From Candidatus Hinthialibacter antarcticus (GTDB lineage Bacteria > Hinthialibacterota > Hinthialibacteria > Hinthialibacterales > Hinthialibacteraceae): a stretch of DNA of 64,000 nucleotides. Both the position numbers and the translations under genes were made by a program. Each line of letters opens with the position of its first letter. Positions within the stretch are counted from its first letter, which is position 1. Positions 51,139-59,523 of the stretch are shown here, in pieces. The notes under the pieces are model-generated. The model was given only the letters and a program-made list of their open reading frames with translations, was not told where the DNA came from and made no database searches. The stretch covers positions 1 to 64,000 of the forward strand of contig JAVCCE010000008.1 of the NCBI GenBank assembly GCA_030765645.1, read 5' to 3'.

Positions 51139-51984
51139 ATGACCAAACGAGTAATCACTTTGGGGCATAGCCCAGACTCCGATGACGCATTTATGTTTTA
51201 CGGCCTCGCCCAGGATAAAATTGATACCGGCGACTTGCAGTTCAAGCACATCTTGCAAGACATTGAAACCTTGAACCATCGCGCGGCGGTGGGCGAGCTC
51301 GACATCACCGCGATTTCCGTCCACGCCTATGCGTACGTCAACCACAACTACGCCATCTTGACGGCGGGCGGCAGTTTAGGGCTGGGTTATGGGCCGATGG
51401 TGGTCGCGAAAGAAAACTGGGATATCAAAACGCTCAAGACCAAGAAAATCGCGATTCCCGGTAAGATGACCTCCGCCTATCTTGCCCTGCGGCTTTGCAT
51501 TGGCGAATTTGATTTTGACGTCGTCCCATTTGACCAGATCATCCCCGCTGTGGAAGACGGGCGCGTCGACGCAGGCCTGATTATCCATGAAGGCCAGTTG
51601 ATGTATGGCGATCACGGTTTGCACAAACTGGTCGAACTAGGCGAATGGTGGAGCGAAGAAACCGGCGGGCTGCCGTTGCCTTTGGGCGCCAATGCGATTC
51701 GCAAAGACCTCGGCGAAGAAATGATCCAGCGCATCGCGCCGTTCATGCGCAAGACCATTCAATACAGCCTGGACAACCGCGAGGGCGCCTTGGCCCACGC
51801 CATGCAATACGCCCGTGATTTGAAGCAAGAACAAGCCGACAAGTTCGTCGGGATGTATGTCAATGAATTGACCTTGCATGTGAGCGATCAAGGCAAGGAA
51901 TCCTATAAATTGTTTTTAGATCGCGGTTATAAAGAAGGAATCATTCCAAATCCCGTCGATTTAGAATTTATCGAATGCGGCTGA
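51139..51984 (+). CDS. mqnD: 1,4-dihydroxy-6-naphthoate synthase MqnD
   Basis: This is a 281-residue enzyme of the futalosine route to menaquinone, converting cyclic dehypoxanthine futalosine to 1,4-dihydroxy-6-naphthoate. It has the periplasmic-binding-protein-like fold: GHSPDSDDAFMFYGLAQ, QDIETLNHRA, DITAISVHAYA, YGPMVVAKE and GLIIHEGQLMYGD, where the His is the proposed catalytic residue. AAGGA lies 7 bases before the ATG. MqnA-type paralogues lack the HSPDxDDAF start. It implies that this organism makes menaquinone by the futalosine pathway. Confidence 0.93.
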   Translation: MTKRVITLGHSPDSDDAFMFYGLAQDKIDTGDLQFKHILQDIETLNHRAAVGELDITAISVHAYAYVNHNYAILTAGGSLGLGYGPMVVAKENWDIKTLKTKKIAIPGKMTSAYLALRLCIGEFDFDVVPFDQIIPAVEDGRVDAGLIIHEGQLMYGDHGLHKLVELGEWWSEETGGLPLPLGANAIRKDLGEEMIQRIAPFMRKTIQYSLDNREGALAHAMQYARDLKQEQADKFVGMYVNELTLHVSDQGKESYKLFLDRGYKEGIIPNPVDLEFIECG

Positions 51985-52003
51985 TTTAATGGAGGAAAGT
52001 AGC

Positions 52004-53131
52004 ATGAGACTTCGCATCGCTTTTGCCTTGTGCGTATTTCTGGGAACCGCTGGCTTGGCTGGCGCGGTTGAAGAGGGATTCGACTCGCTCTTCAACGGGA
52101 AAAATTTAACCGGATGGACTGTCGAACATGGTGAAGCCGGGACGTTTTCCGTTCAAAAAGACGTTCTCTATTGTCCTGGCGTGACAGGCTATCCCGCCTG
52201 GCTTCGCAGCGAAAAAGTATACGAGAATTTTGATCTGCGCTTTGAGTTTCGTATGGACGGCTGGTGCAACAGCGGCGTCTTCTTCCACGCGCCGCTGCAT
52301 GGCCGCAATTCAAAAGTCGGCTTTGAATTTCAGATCGACCATAAAAGCGAAGAAGGATTACTGAAAAAATCTGCGGGCGCCTTGTTCGATGTGCTCCCGC
52401 CGAAAGTCATGGCGATTGGGCCGGATAAAAGTTGGAACCAGGGACGTATTTTGATGGACTGGCCGCGCCTGACCTGCTGGATCAACGACCGAGTCGTACA
52501 AGAGCTGAATGTTGAAGAGCACCCTGAACTCAAGCACCGATTGCGCAAAGGCTACCTTGGCTTGCAGGATATGGGCTACAAAGTCTGGTATCAGAATATC
52601 CGCATCAAAGAACTGCCTTCAAAAGAAAAATGGCAATCCTTATTTAACGGCGAGAACTTCGACGGCTGGTATCAAGAAGGTAAGGGCGCCGTATGGAAAG
52701 TCATCGACGGCGCGATGCACACCGCAGGCGGGACCAGTTATATGGTCACCAATGGCGAGTATGAAAATTTTGAATTTCAGTCTTATGTTCGCACCAGTGC
52801 GAATGCCAACGGGGGAATATTCGTCCGATGGAAGCAACTGGAAGGCGGCGACCGGGGCAATGAAATTCAAGTTGAAAACACGCCGGATTCAAATTTTCCC
52901 ACTGGAAGCCTGTACAATATCATCCGTGCGCCGATGTTCCATTATGAGAATGAAGAGTGGTTTCTCATCCAGATTAAAATTGTCGGCTCGCGTTTAGTTG
53001 TCCGTGTGAACGGTGAAACCGTGGTTGAAACAGATGAATTTCCCACTGTCCGCAAGGGCCATATTTCACTGCAAATGCACAGCCATGATCCGTGGATCGA
53101 GTTTAAAGATTTAAAAATCAAAACACTGTAG
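52004..53131 (+). CDS. Secreted tandem DUF1080 (keto-disaccharide hydrolase-like) protein
   Basis: This 375-residue exported protein has a signal peptide (MRLRIAFALCVFLGTAGLAG) and two DUF1080 domains (about 25-205 and 210-375). Both open with the hallmark SLFNGxNxxGW (SLFNGKNLTGWT, SLFNGENFDGWY). The domains are jelly-roll lectin/hydrolase folds, and some members are 3-keto-disaccharide hydrolases. The first domain keeps NSGVFFH, GFEFQIDHK and GYLGLQDMG; the second has NGGIFVRWK and NEIQVENT. ATG 52004 has GGAGG 10 bases upstream. A terminator follows the stop. Confidence 0.85.
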   Translation: MRLRIAFALCVFLGTAGLAGAVEEGFDSLFNGKNLTGWTVEHGEAGTFSVQKDVLYCPGVTGYPAWLRSEKVYENFDLRFEFRMDGWCNSGVFFHAPLHGRNSKVGFEFQIDHKSEEGLLKKSAGALFDVLPPKVMAIGPDKSWNQGRILMDWPRLTCWINDRVVQELNVEEHPELKHRLRKGYLGLQDMGYKVWYQNIRIKELPSKEKWQSLFNGENFDGWYQEGKGAVWKVIDGAMHTAGGTSYMVTNGEYENFEFQSYVRTSANANGGIFVRWKQLEGGDRGNEIQVENTPDSNFPTGSLYNIIRAPMFHYENEEWFLIQIKIVGSRLVVRVNGETVVETDEFPTVRKGHISLQMHSHDPWIEFKDLKIKTL

Positions 53132-53155
53132 TTTTCTGCAATTGAATTATAATGC

Positions 53156-53192
53156 GCGCCCAGGGGACTGTTTTCCTCTGGGGCGTTTTTTT
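53156..53192 (+). terminator. Intrinsic terminator after the DUF1080 gene
   Basis: CGCCCAGGGGA (53157-53167) pairs with the stretch ending CTCTGGGGCG (53185), with one bulge and one wobble, followed by seven T (53186-53192). Confidence 0.8.
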
Positions 53193-53224
53193 CAATGGTT
53201 GGATGAAATTTGGAAGGCAAACGT

Positions 53225-54622
53225 ATGACGACAAGCGCAAGCGAAATCAATTACTGGGGGCGATTAATTGAGCCTGAGATTAAGGAATTTCTTCAGGCGA
53301 AAGATTTCAAATCGCTCCGGTCTGCGTTAGCGGAACTCGAAGCGCCGGATATTGCCGAAGCGCTTTTGGTTCTAACGCCGGATGAGCGCGCGATTGTCTT
53401 TCGAATTCTCCCCCGCCAGCTAGGCGCTGAAGTATTCGCCTATCTCCCGTTTGCGGAAGAAGAAGAACTGATTCATAGCCTTGGCAATGAACACGTCACG
53501 GGCATTTTGAATGAGATGGAGCCGGATGACCGGACGGCGCTGTTAGAGGAACTGCCGGGACAGATTACCAAACGTCTGATCGCCTCGCTTTCGCCAGAGG
53601 AACGCTCTGTCGCAAGGCAGCTGTTAGGCTACCCGGAAGAGTCTGTCGGTCGATTGATGACGCCGGAATATGTGTCCATCAATGAAGAATGGACCGTGCA
53701 AGAGACGCTAAATAAACTGCGCCAGATCGGCAAAGAAAAAGAAACAGTCAACTCACTTTACGTCACCGACCAAAAAGACCATTTGCTTGCGTATGTTCCA
53801 TTAAAGATGTTAATTTTTGTCGCCCCCGATTCATTGGTTCGCGACATCATGCTGCCGAACATCGTGGCGTTGCGCGCTTTTGACGACCAGGAAACCGCCT
53901 CTGACGCCATGTTGCACTATGACTTGAATATTCTTCCCGTTATTGATTCAGATGGAACTCTGGTGGGCATCGTGACCGCTGATGATGTTTTGGACGTCGT
54001 GATTGAAGAGACGACCGAAGATATCCATCTCATGGGCGGCGTGCAGGCGTTGGAAGAGCCGTATGACGACGTGTCGTTTTTTACGATGGCGCGCAAGCGG
54101 GGTACTTGGCTGTTTATTCTGTTTCTTGGCAGCACGATTACGGTCGCAATTATGAAGCAGTTTGAAACCACCATCGACAATGTCAGTACGGCGGTAGTTT
54201 TATTTCTTCCAATGATTATCAGCAGCGGCGGAAACTCCGGCTCTCAAGCGGCGACGCTGATTATCCGCGCACTGTCTGTTCAGGATGTTGAGTTAAAAGA
54301 TTGGCTGGTTGTGTTTGGCCGCGAACTACTAACAGGTCTGTTGCTTGGCGCTTTTTTGGGAATCATTGCGATGCTTCTCGTTGTTTTGTGGCCCGGCGCG
54401 GAGACCTTATTCGGCGCCAATTATATTATGTTCGGATTCACCATTAGTTGCGCTGTTGTTGGCGTGGTGACGGCGGGCGCGGTGATTGGCTCTATGCTTC
54501 CATTTCTTTTATCCGCATGGGGCGTTGATCCGGCGTTGGCTTCAACGCCGCTTGTCGCGACGTTGGTTGACGCACTGGGCGTTGTCATATTGTTTTCGGC
54601 GGCGTTATTGATTCTCGCTTGA
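53225..54622 (+). CDS. mgtE: MgtE-type magnesium transporter
   Basis: This is a 465-residue Mg2+ channel. The cytoplasmic N domain (IAEALLVLTPDERAIVFRIL, LLEELPGQITKRLI) and two CBS domains (about 140-260; SVGRLMTPEYVSI, PVIDSDGTLVGIVTADDVLDV) precede a five-helix membrane domain with the pore motif SSGGNSGSQAATLIIRAL. Mg2+ binding between the N and CBS domains normally closes the channel. ATG 53225 has GGAAGG 7 bases upstream. Confidence 0.93.
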   Translation: MTTSASEINYWGRLIEPEIKEFLQAKDFKSLRSALAELEAPDIAEALLVLTPDERAIVFRILPRQLGAEVFAYLPFAEEEELIHSLGNEHVTGILNEMEPDDRTALLEELPGQITKRLIASLSPEERSVARQLLGYPEESVGRLMTPEYVSINEEWTVQETLNKLRQIGKEKETVNSLYVTDQKDHLLAYVPLKMLIFVAPDSLVRDIMLPNIVALRAFDDQETASDAMLHYDLNILPVIDSDGTLVGIVTADDVLDVVIEETTEDIHLMGGVQALEEPYDDVSFFTMARKRGTWLFILFLGSTITVAIMKQFETTIDNVSTAVVLFLPMIISSGGNSGSQAATLIIRALSVQDVELKDWLVVFGRELLTGLLLGAFLGIIAMLLVVLWPGAETLFGANYIMFGFTISCAVVGVVTAGAVIGSMLPFLLSAWGVDPALASTPLVATLVDALGVVILFSAALLILA

Positions 54623-54644
54623 ATAATTCAAACACAAGGCGCTT

Positions 54645-56048
54645 ATGACGACTTACGCCTATACCTTTCGTGAACGAGCGCTGAACGCCATTCAACGATA
54701 CGGCATGTTGAAGAAAGGCGCGCGTCCGCTGTTGGCTGTATCCGGCGGCCCTGATTCTGTCGCGCTGCTGGATGTGTTCTCCCGCTTACAAGATGAACTC
54801 AACCTGGATATTCACGTTTGCCATGTCAATCATGGATTGCGCGGCTCAGCATCTTTTGAAGACGAACGCTTCGTTGTCCAACTGACGGGGCGTTATATTC
54901 TTCCACTCACCGTACGCCGGTTTGAGCCGGATGAAATTGAAACAATCCGCGCAGGCAATCTGGAAGAAGAAGCGCGCAATTTGCGCTATCAAAAACTCAT
55001 CCATACCGCAGAAGAACTCAACCTGTCGCCCATCGTGACGGGCCATACTTTGAGCGACCAGGCGGAAACCGTATTACACCGGATTGTTCGTTCCAGCGGC
55101 ATAACCGGTTTGAGCGCGATTGCTCCTATGCGAAATGATGTCGAGCCTCCGGTTGTGCGTCCTTTGATTTCGCATACCCGCGACGAGATCATGCAGTATA
55201 TTCAAGAAGAAAAACTCGAATATTGCCGCGACCAGATGAATGAGGAACTGGCGTTTACGCGAGTGCGAATTCGTAAGGAATTACTACCGCTGATTCGAGA
55301 TACATTAAACCCGAACATTGAAGAAGCGCTTGGCCGGCTCGCGTGCGTCGCGCAAGAAGAAGAAACCTTTTGGAACCAGTGGATAGACGGCGTACATCAG
55401 CAGATTGGCGAGGCGGAAGAAGACTCGCCGGCCGACCGGGAGCGCTTTTTGCGTCTAAGCCGGGCCGAGCAGCGCCGATTGCTGCGGCGATATATTCAAA
55501 CGTATAACGTCGATCTCTCATTCGTGAATGTTGACGATTCAATCGAATTGCTGATGGGAGAAAAACCGCAAGGCGAAATTCATATCAGCAGCGAAGTCCG
55601 CTTGTATCGGCGTTATGACCGCTTCTATTTTGCGGGGCCATCTCTGCCAGCCGAGCCAATGACTGAGATTGTGTTGAAGGCGCCGGGTGTGACGGTGATT
55701 TCTGACTTGCGCATCGAAGCCGTTGTTCAGGAATTTCCCGCTGAGGTGAAGCACCTGCCCCCGCAGGGCGCCTGGGTCGGAGAATTTGACGCAGGCAAAG
55801 TCATGCGCCCCATCACGGTCCGTACACGTAGGGACGGCGACGTGATTCGTCCGCTCGGCATGAGTGGAACCAAAAAGATCAAAAAAATATTGCAAGAAAA
55901 ACAAATTCCTCAAGAAGAACGTGAACGCCTCCCGCTGGTATTTATGAACAATGAAACGGCCTGGGCGCCGGGATGTTGCCTCTCTCAATCATTTTGCGTT
56001 GACCACAACACTCAAACCATTTTGCGAATTGTCATTCGGAAAATCTAA
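54645..56048 (+). CDS. tilS: tRNA(Ile)-lysidine synthase TilS
   Basis: This 467-residue enzyme puts lysine on C34 of the AUA-reading tRNA(Ile). The PP-loop LLAVSGGPDSVALLDVF is intact. HVNHGLRGSASFEDE, EEEARNLRYQKL and VTGHTLSDQAETVLHRIVR follow as in the family, and the C-terminal TilS domain contains GDVIRPLGMSGTKKIKKIL. It begins 22 bases after mgtE and is followed after 2 bases by the exchanger gene. Confidence 0.93.
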   Translation: MTTYAYTFRERALNAIQRYGMLKKGARPLLAVSGGPDSVALLDVFSRLQDELNLDIHVCHVNHGLRGSASFEDERFVVQLTGRYILPLTVRRFEPDEIETIRAGNLEEEARNLRYQKLIHTAEELNLSPIVTGHTLSDQAETVLHRIVRSSGITGLSAIAPMRNDVEPPVVRPLISHTRDEIMQYIQEEKLEYCRDQMNEELAFTRVRIRKELLPLIRDTLNPNIEEALGRLACVAQEEETFWNQWIDGVHQQIGEAEEDSPADRERFLRLSRAEQRRLLRRYIQTYNVDLSFVNVDDSIELLMGEKPQGEIHISSEVRLYRRYDRFYFAGPSLPAEPMTEIVLKAPGVTVISDLRIEAVVQEFPAEVKHLPPQGAWVGEFDAGKVMRPITVRTRRDGDVIRPLGMSGTKKIKKILQEKQIPQEERERLPLVFMNNETAWAPGCCLSQSFCVDHNTQTILRIVIRKI

Positions 56049-56050
56049 CG

Positions 56051-56992
56051 ATGCTCTACGTTATGCTTGCTGCTGGATTTCTTATGTTGTTTTTTGGCGG
56101 TGAAGCATTAATTCGCGGCGCCGCATCGTTAGCAAAACGCATCGGCGTTTCTCCATTGGTGATCGGTTTAACTGTAGTGGGCTTTGGTACGTCAATGCCG
56201 GAAATGGTGGTGAGCGTTCAGGCGTCGCTTGTAAAACAACCTGATATCTCCGTCGGAAACGTGGTTGGAAGCAACATCGCCAATATTCTATTAATACTGG
56301 GCGTCACTGCGATCATATCCCCTCTGAAATGCAAACCTGCTTTGTTGTACCGCGACTCTAGCATCATGGTTGCCGCCACTATTTTCTTTGTTACCATATC
56401 GTTTTGGGGAACGATCGGGGCTGCGACCGGCGTATTCATGTTGGCGTCATTGGCGGCGTTTATTTTTTACACCTATTGGTCAGAAGCAAAGTGGAACGCC
56501 CCTTCAGCCGAACTCCGAACGCAAACCGCTGATTTGGCGCCGCAAGAATACAACATCATTTTCAGCATGACGTTAATCGTGATCGGCCTTGGGTTGTTAA
56601 TTGCAGGTTCACGTTTTTTTGTCGGCGGCGCAGTCGGTTTGTCGCGCCAGTGGGGCGTTCCCGAAGCGATCATCGGGCTTACTCTGGTCGCAGTCGGAAC
56701 TTCGCTTCCTGAACTTGCAACATCAGTTCTTGCTGCATTTCGCGGTCAAAGCGATGTCGCCGTCGGTAACATCATCGGCAGTAATATTTTCAATATATTG
56801 GGAATACTCGGCGTTGCGTCCATCATAGCGCCTATTGCAGTCTCTTCTCAAATTGCTACCTTTGATAATTGGGTGATGCTCAGCGTCGCGCTTTTGTTAT
56901 GTTCGTTCATGTTTACCGGATGGAAAATCAGCCGCTGGGAAGGCGCTATTTTTTTAGTGGTATATTGCGTATACATATTTATCTTGTATTAG
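56051..56992 (+). CDS. yrbG: CaCA-family Na+/Ca2+ exchanger (YrbG-like)
   Basis: This is a 313-residue membrane antiporter with ten predicted helices in two inverted halves. The alpha repeats are plain: GFGTSMPEMVVSVQASL with GNVVGSNIANILLILG, and AVGTSLPELATSVLAAF with GNIIGSNIFNILGILG. The acidic residue of each GTSxPE motif coordinates the cation. No ribosome-binding site is obvious; it probably shares the tilS transcript. Confidence 0.9.
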   Translation: MLYVMLAAGFLMLFFGGEALIRGAASLAKRIGVSPLVIGLTVVGFGTSMPEMVVSVQASLVKQPDISVGNVVGSNIANILLILGVTAIISPLKCKPALLYRDSSIMVAATIFFVTISFWGTIGAATGVFMLASLAAFIFYTYWSEAKWNAPSAELRTQTADLAPQEYNIIFSMTLIVIGLGLLIAGSRFFVGGAVGLSRQWGVPEAIIGLTLVAVGTSLPELATSVLAAFRGQSDVAVGNIIGSNIFNILGILGVASIIAPIAVSSQIATFDNWVMLSVALLLCSFMFTGWKISRWEGAIFLVVYCVYIFILY

Positions 56993-57041
56993 TTGAGTAA
57001 GATCGAATTGAAGCAGGAATAATGAAAATACGCATATTGGA

Positions 57042-58178
57042 ATGATGATGACTAAATGCGAACCGGCGCCGCATATCGTGATGCTTCACAAAGCGTATCC
57101 CCCGTGGGTGGGCGGCGTGGAGCGGCATATTCGCGATGTGAGCGAGGCGTTGGTTGAACGCGGGTGGCGCGTAACTGCGCTCGTCTGTAATGACGCGCGG
57201 TTTGAAACCCGCGAATGGCGCGGCGGCGTTCGGGTCATTCGCGTCCCGCGATGGGGAAGCGTGTTATCGCAGCCGTTAACGACTCGGTATGCGCACTGGC
57301 TAAAGCGCCTGAAACCGGATATCGTCCATGCTCATACGCCGTTTCCGCTGGCGTGGCTGATGGTCAGGCGTGTCCCGAAATCAACGCCCGTCATCTGCAC
57401 TTGGCATAGCGACATTGTCCGGCAAAAAGCGATCATGCCGCTGCTGCGTCCATTTGAATTAGGATTTCTAAAGCGTTGCAACCAGATCGTTGCGACTTCG
57501 CCGCGATTGATTGAATTTTCCCGTGCATTGCGCCCAGTGAAAGACCGATGCGTATCTATTCCATTGAGTTTGCCGCCTTGCGGTCACAACAAACTGAGCA
57601 ATGCTATCGCTTTTTCAGAAACCCAGCCGGAGCACGCGAAACCTACCTTATTATTTGTTGGACGCTTGGTTGGCTATAAGGGCTTGAAGTATCTTATACA
57701 AGCAATGAAATCACTCGACGCCCATCTATTGATCGCTGGCGACGGCCCGTTGCGGGGCGTATTACAAACTCAGGTGGAACGCGCGGGACTCGCTGACCGA
57801 ATTTCATTTCTTGGGTATGTTGATGATGAGACAAAGCGAAGTTTATATCGCGCGGCGGACGTATTTGTCTTGCCTTCGGTTTCAGCCAATGAAGCGTTTG
57901 GCTATGTGCTGCTTGAAGCCATGAGCGAAGGGCTTCCAGTGGTGACTTGCGATTTGCCGACTGGAGTTTCGTATGTGAATCAACATCAACAAACGGGCTT
58001 GATTGTTCCACCCAAAAATGCGGACGCATTAAGAGAAGCCATACAGCTATTAATCAGCGATATATCATTGCGGCGCGAATATGGAGCGGCTGCCCGGCGG
58101 AGAGTTGAGTCGGAATTTGATTTCAATCGAACTCTTGATTCGCTTGAGGCGGTTTACCGTCAGTCGCTGCCGGGTTGA
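57042..58178 (+). CDS. Family 4 glycosyltransferase
   Basis: This is a 378-residue retaining glycosyltransferase of GT-B fold. The glycine-rich acceptor loop PPWVGGVERHIRDVSEAL is followed by DIVHAHTPFPLAWL, the donor-side LFVGRLVGYKGLKYLI, and the E-x7-E motif in SANEAFGYVLLEAMSEGLP. It has no membrane helix, so it acts on the cytoplasmic face. Its 3' end overlaps the convergent DUF374 gene by 19 bases. Sugar and acceptor are unknown. Confidence 0.88.
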   Translation: MMMTKCEPAPHIVMLHKAYPPWVGGVERHIRDVSEALVERGWRVTALVCNDARFETREWRGGVRVIRVPRWGSVLSQPLTTRYAHWLKRLKPDIVHAHTPFPLAWLMVRRVPKSTPVICTWHSDIVRQKAIMPLLRPFELGFLKRCNQIVATSPRLIEFSRALRPVKDRCVSIPLSLPPCGHNKLSNAIAFSETQPEHAKPTLLFVGRLVGYKGLKYLIQAMKSLDAHLLIAGDGPLRGVLQTQVERAGLADRISFLGYVDDETKRSLYRAADVFVLPSVSANEAFGYVLLEAMSEGLPVVTCDLPTGVSYVNQHQQTGLIVPPKNADALREAIQLLISDISLRREYGAAARRRVESEFDFNRTLDSLEAVYRQSLPG

Positions 58179-58843
58179 ATCCGCTGATTTTCCGGCATGA
58201 TTTCATCTGCAATTATTGTGATCCGTCGCAGTTCATTTTGGACTTCAAGGCGTTTTGCTTCCATTACTGTTTTGTCTGCATCGGCTGGAACTTCGATTGG
58301 GTTTCCAACAACCTGGCGGATTTTTCCGAAGGGCAGGGGGGCAATGAACTTGTCCCAACTTTTGTGAAAACGAATGCATCGGCTGCTTGACCAGGCAACA
58401 GGCAAAATGGGGATCTTCGCCAAGTGCGCCAATTGAACGATTCCTGCGTGAGCAACTTCTCGCGGACCGCGCGGCCCATCGGGGGTGATCGCGGCGCATT
58501 TTCCATCTTTTAAGTGATGCAATAAGTCTCGGAGTCCACCGACGCCCCGGTTCGAACTCGAACCCCGGCTTGCATGGAAACCAAAACGGTACATGGTTTG
58601 AGCGATGAACTCACCGTCCCGGCTTTGTGAAACCAGCGTCGAGATTTTTGTGTTTTTGTAATAGTAAAGAGGAAATATCTGGCAGCTGTGCCAAAAACAA
58701 AAAATGAATGGGCCGTCTTCTCGAATTTGTTTCTTCGTGAATGGCCTGCCGATTGCTTCAAAGCGGTTTGTGATCCCGACCGCCTGAATATAGGCGTAGG
58801 CGGCGTAAGAAGCGAGAATTGGGACGCGATTTGAATCAGACAT
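58160..58843 (-). CDS. DUF374 lysophospholipid acyltransferase-like protein
   Basis: This 227-residue protein belongs to the DUF374 group, related to LPS/phospholipid acyltransferases. Family marks are FCFWHSCQIFPLYYY (His of the HX4D-like site), VSQSRDGEFIAQTMYRFGF, RGSSSNRGVGGL and ITPDGPRGPREVAHAGIV. A lipid A- or lipid-linked-glycan-related role in outer-membrane assembly is likely. It lies just downstream of smpB. Confidence 0.87.
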   Translation of the reverse strand: MSDSNRVPILASYAAYAYIQAVGITNRFEAIGRPFTKKQIREDGPFIFCFWHSCQIFPLYYYKNTKISTLVSQSRDGEFIAQTMYRFGFHASRGSSSNRGVGGLRDLLHHLKDGKCAAITPDGPRGPREVAHAGIVQLAHLAKIPILPVAWSSSRCIRFHKSWDKFIAPLPFGKIRQVVGNPIEVPADADKTVMEAKRLEVQNELRRITIIADEIMPENQRIQPGSD

Positions 58844-58858
58844 GCTTTATCGTTATCG

Positions 58859-59329
58859 CTAACGGAGTTCTGCGCGGCGCACTTCGCGGTCCATATCGCG
58901 GCGCTTAATGTCTTCACGCTTGTCAAATTGCTTTTTGCCTTGCGCCAATGCAATATCGAGTTTGGCTTTGCCCCGGGTAAAGTAAATTCGCAATGGAACC
59001 AGCGTATAGCCTTTTTGCTGGACTTTGCCAAACAAACGCACGATTTCGCTTTTGTGCATCAGGAGTTTGCGGCGGCGCTTGGGGTCATGATTAAAAACAT
59101 TGCCCTGTTCATAGGGGCTGATATGGCAATCGTATAAGAAGATTTCTCCATTATTGATGCTGGCGTGGCTATCTTGCAGGTTGGCTTTTCCTTGACGCAA
59201 CGATTTGACTTCGGTGCCTTGCAAAACGACGCCAACCTGGAAGGTTTCTAGAAAATGATAGTCATATCGCGCTTTTCGGTTTTGCGCGACGATCTGTTTT
59301 GGATTGTCTTCTGAGTGTGCTTTTGACAT
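58859..59329 (-). CDS. smpB: SsrA-binding protein SmpB
   Basis: This is the 156-residue partner of tmRNA in ribosome rescue. RKARYDYHFLETFQVGVVLQ, GTEVKSLRQGKANLQDSHA and PKRRRKLLMHKSEI are the family core, and the basic C-terminal tail (KKQFDKREDIKRRDMDREV) is the part that enters the mRNA channel. The tmRNA gene itself is not in this window. Confidence 0.95.
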   Translation of the reverse strand: MSKAHSEDNPKQIVAQNRKARYDYHFLETFQVGVVLQGTEVKSLRQGKANLQDSHASINNGEIFLYDCHISPYEQGNVFNHDPKRRRKLLMHKSEIVRLFGKVQQKGYTLVPLRIYFTRGKAKLDIALAQGKKQFDKREDIKRRDMDREVRRAELR

Positions 59330-59523
59330 AATTAATTCATTCTATATTTCTGGCAATCATCATGCGTGTATTTATTGTAAGAATCAATGCCTTACGTGTT
59401 TGTGGGTCAAGTCTCCCGACAATCTTCGTTTTTGCGTTGCCTCACGATATGATGACCGTTGTTGATGATATGGAAACATGTTCATCTACGCATGGGAATA
59501 CTTCATCGAAAGGTAACAATTAA

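Noticed and set aside
58545-58570. GGTTCGAACTCGAACC, considered as a tRNA T-arm
   Set aside because: It lies inside the well-supported DUF374 coding sequence (the RGSSSNRG segment) and has no other tRNA arms around it.
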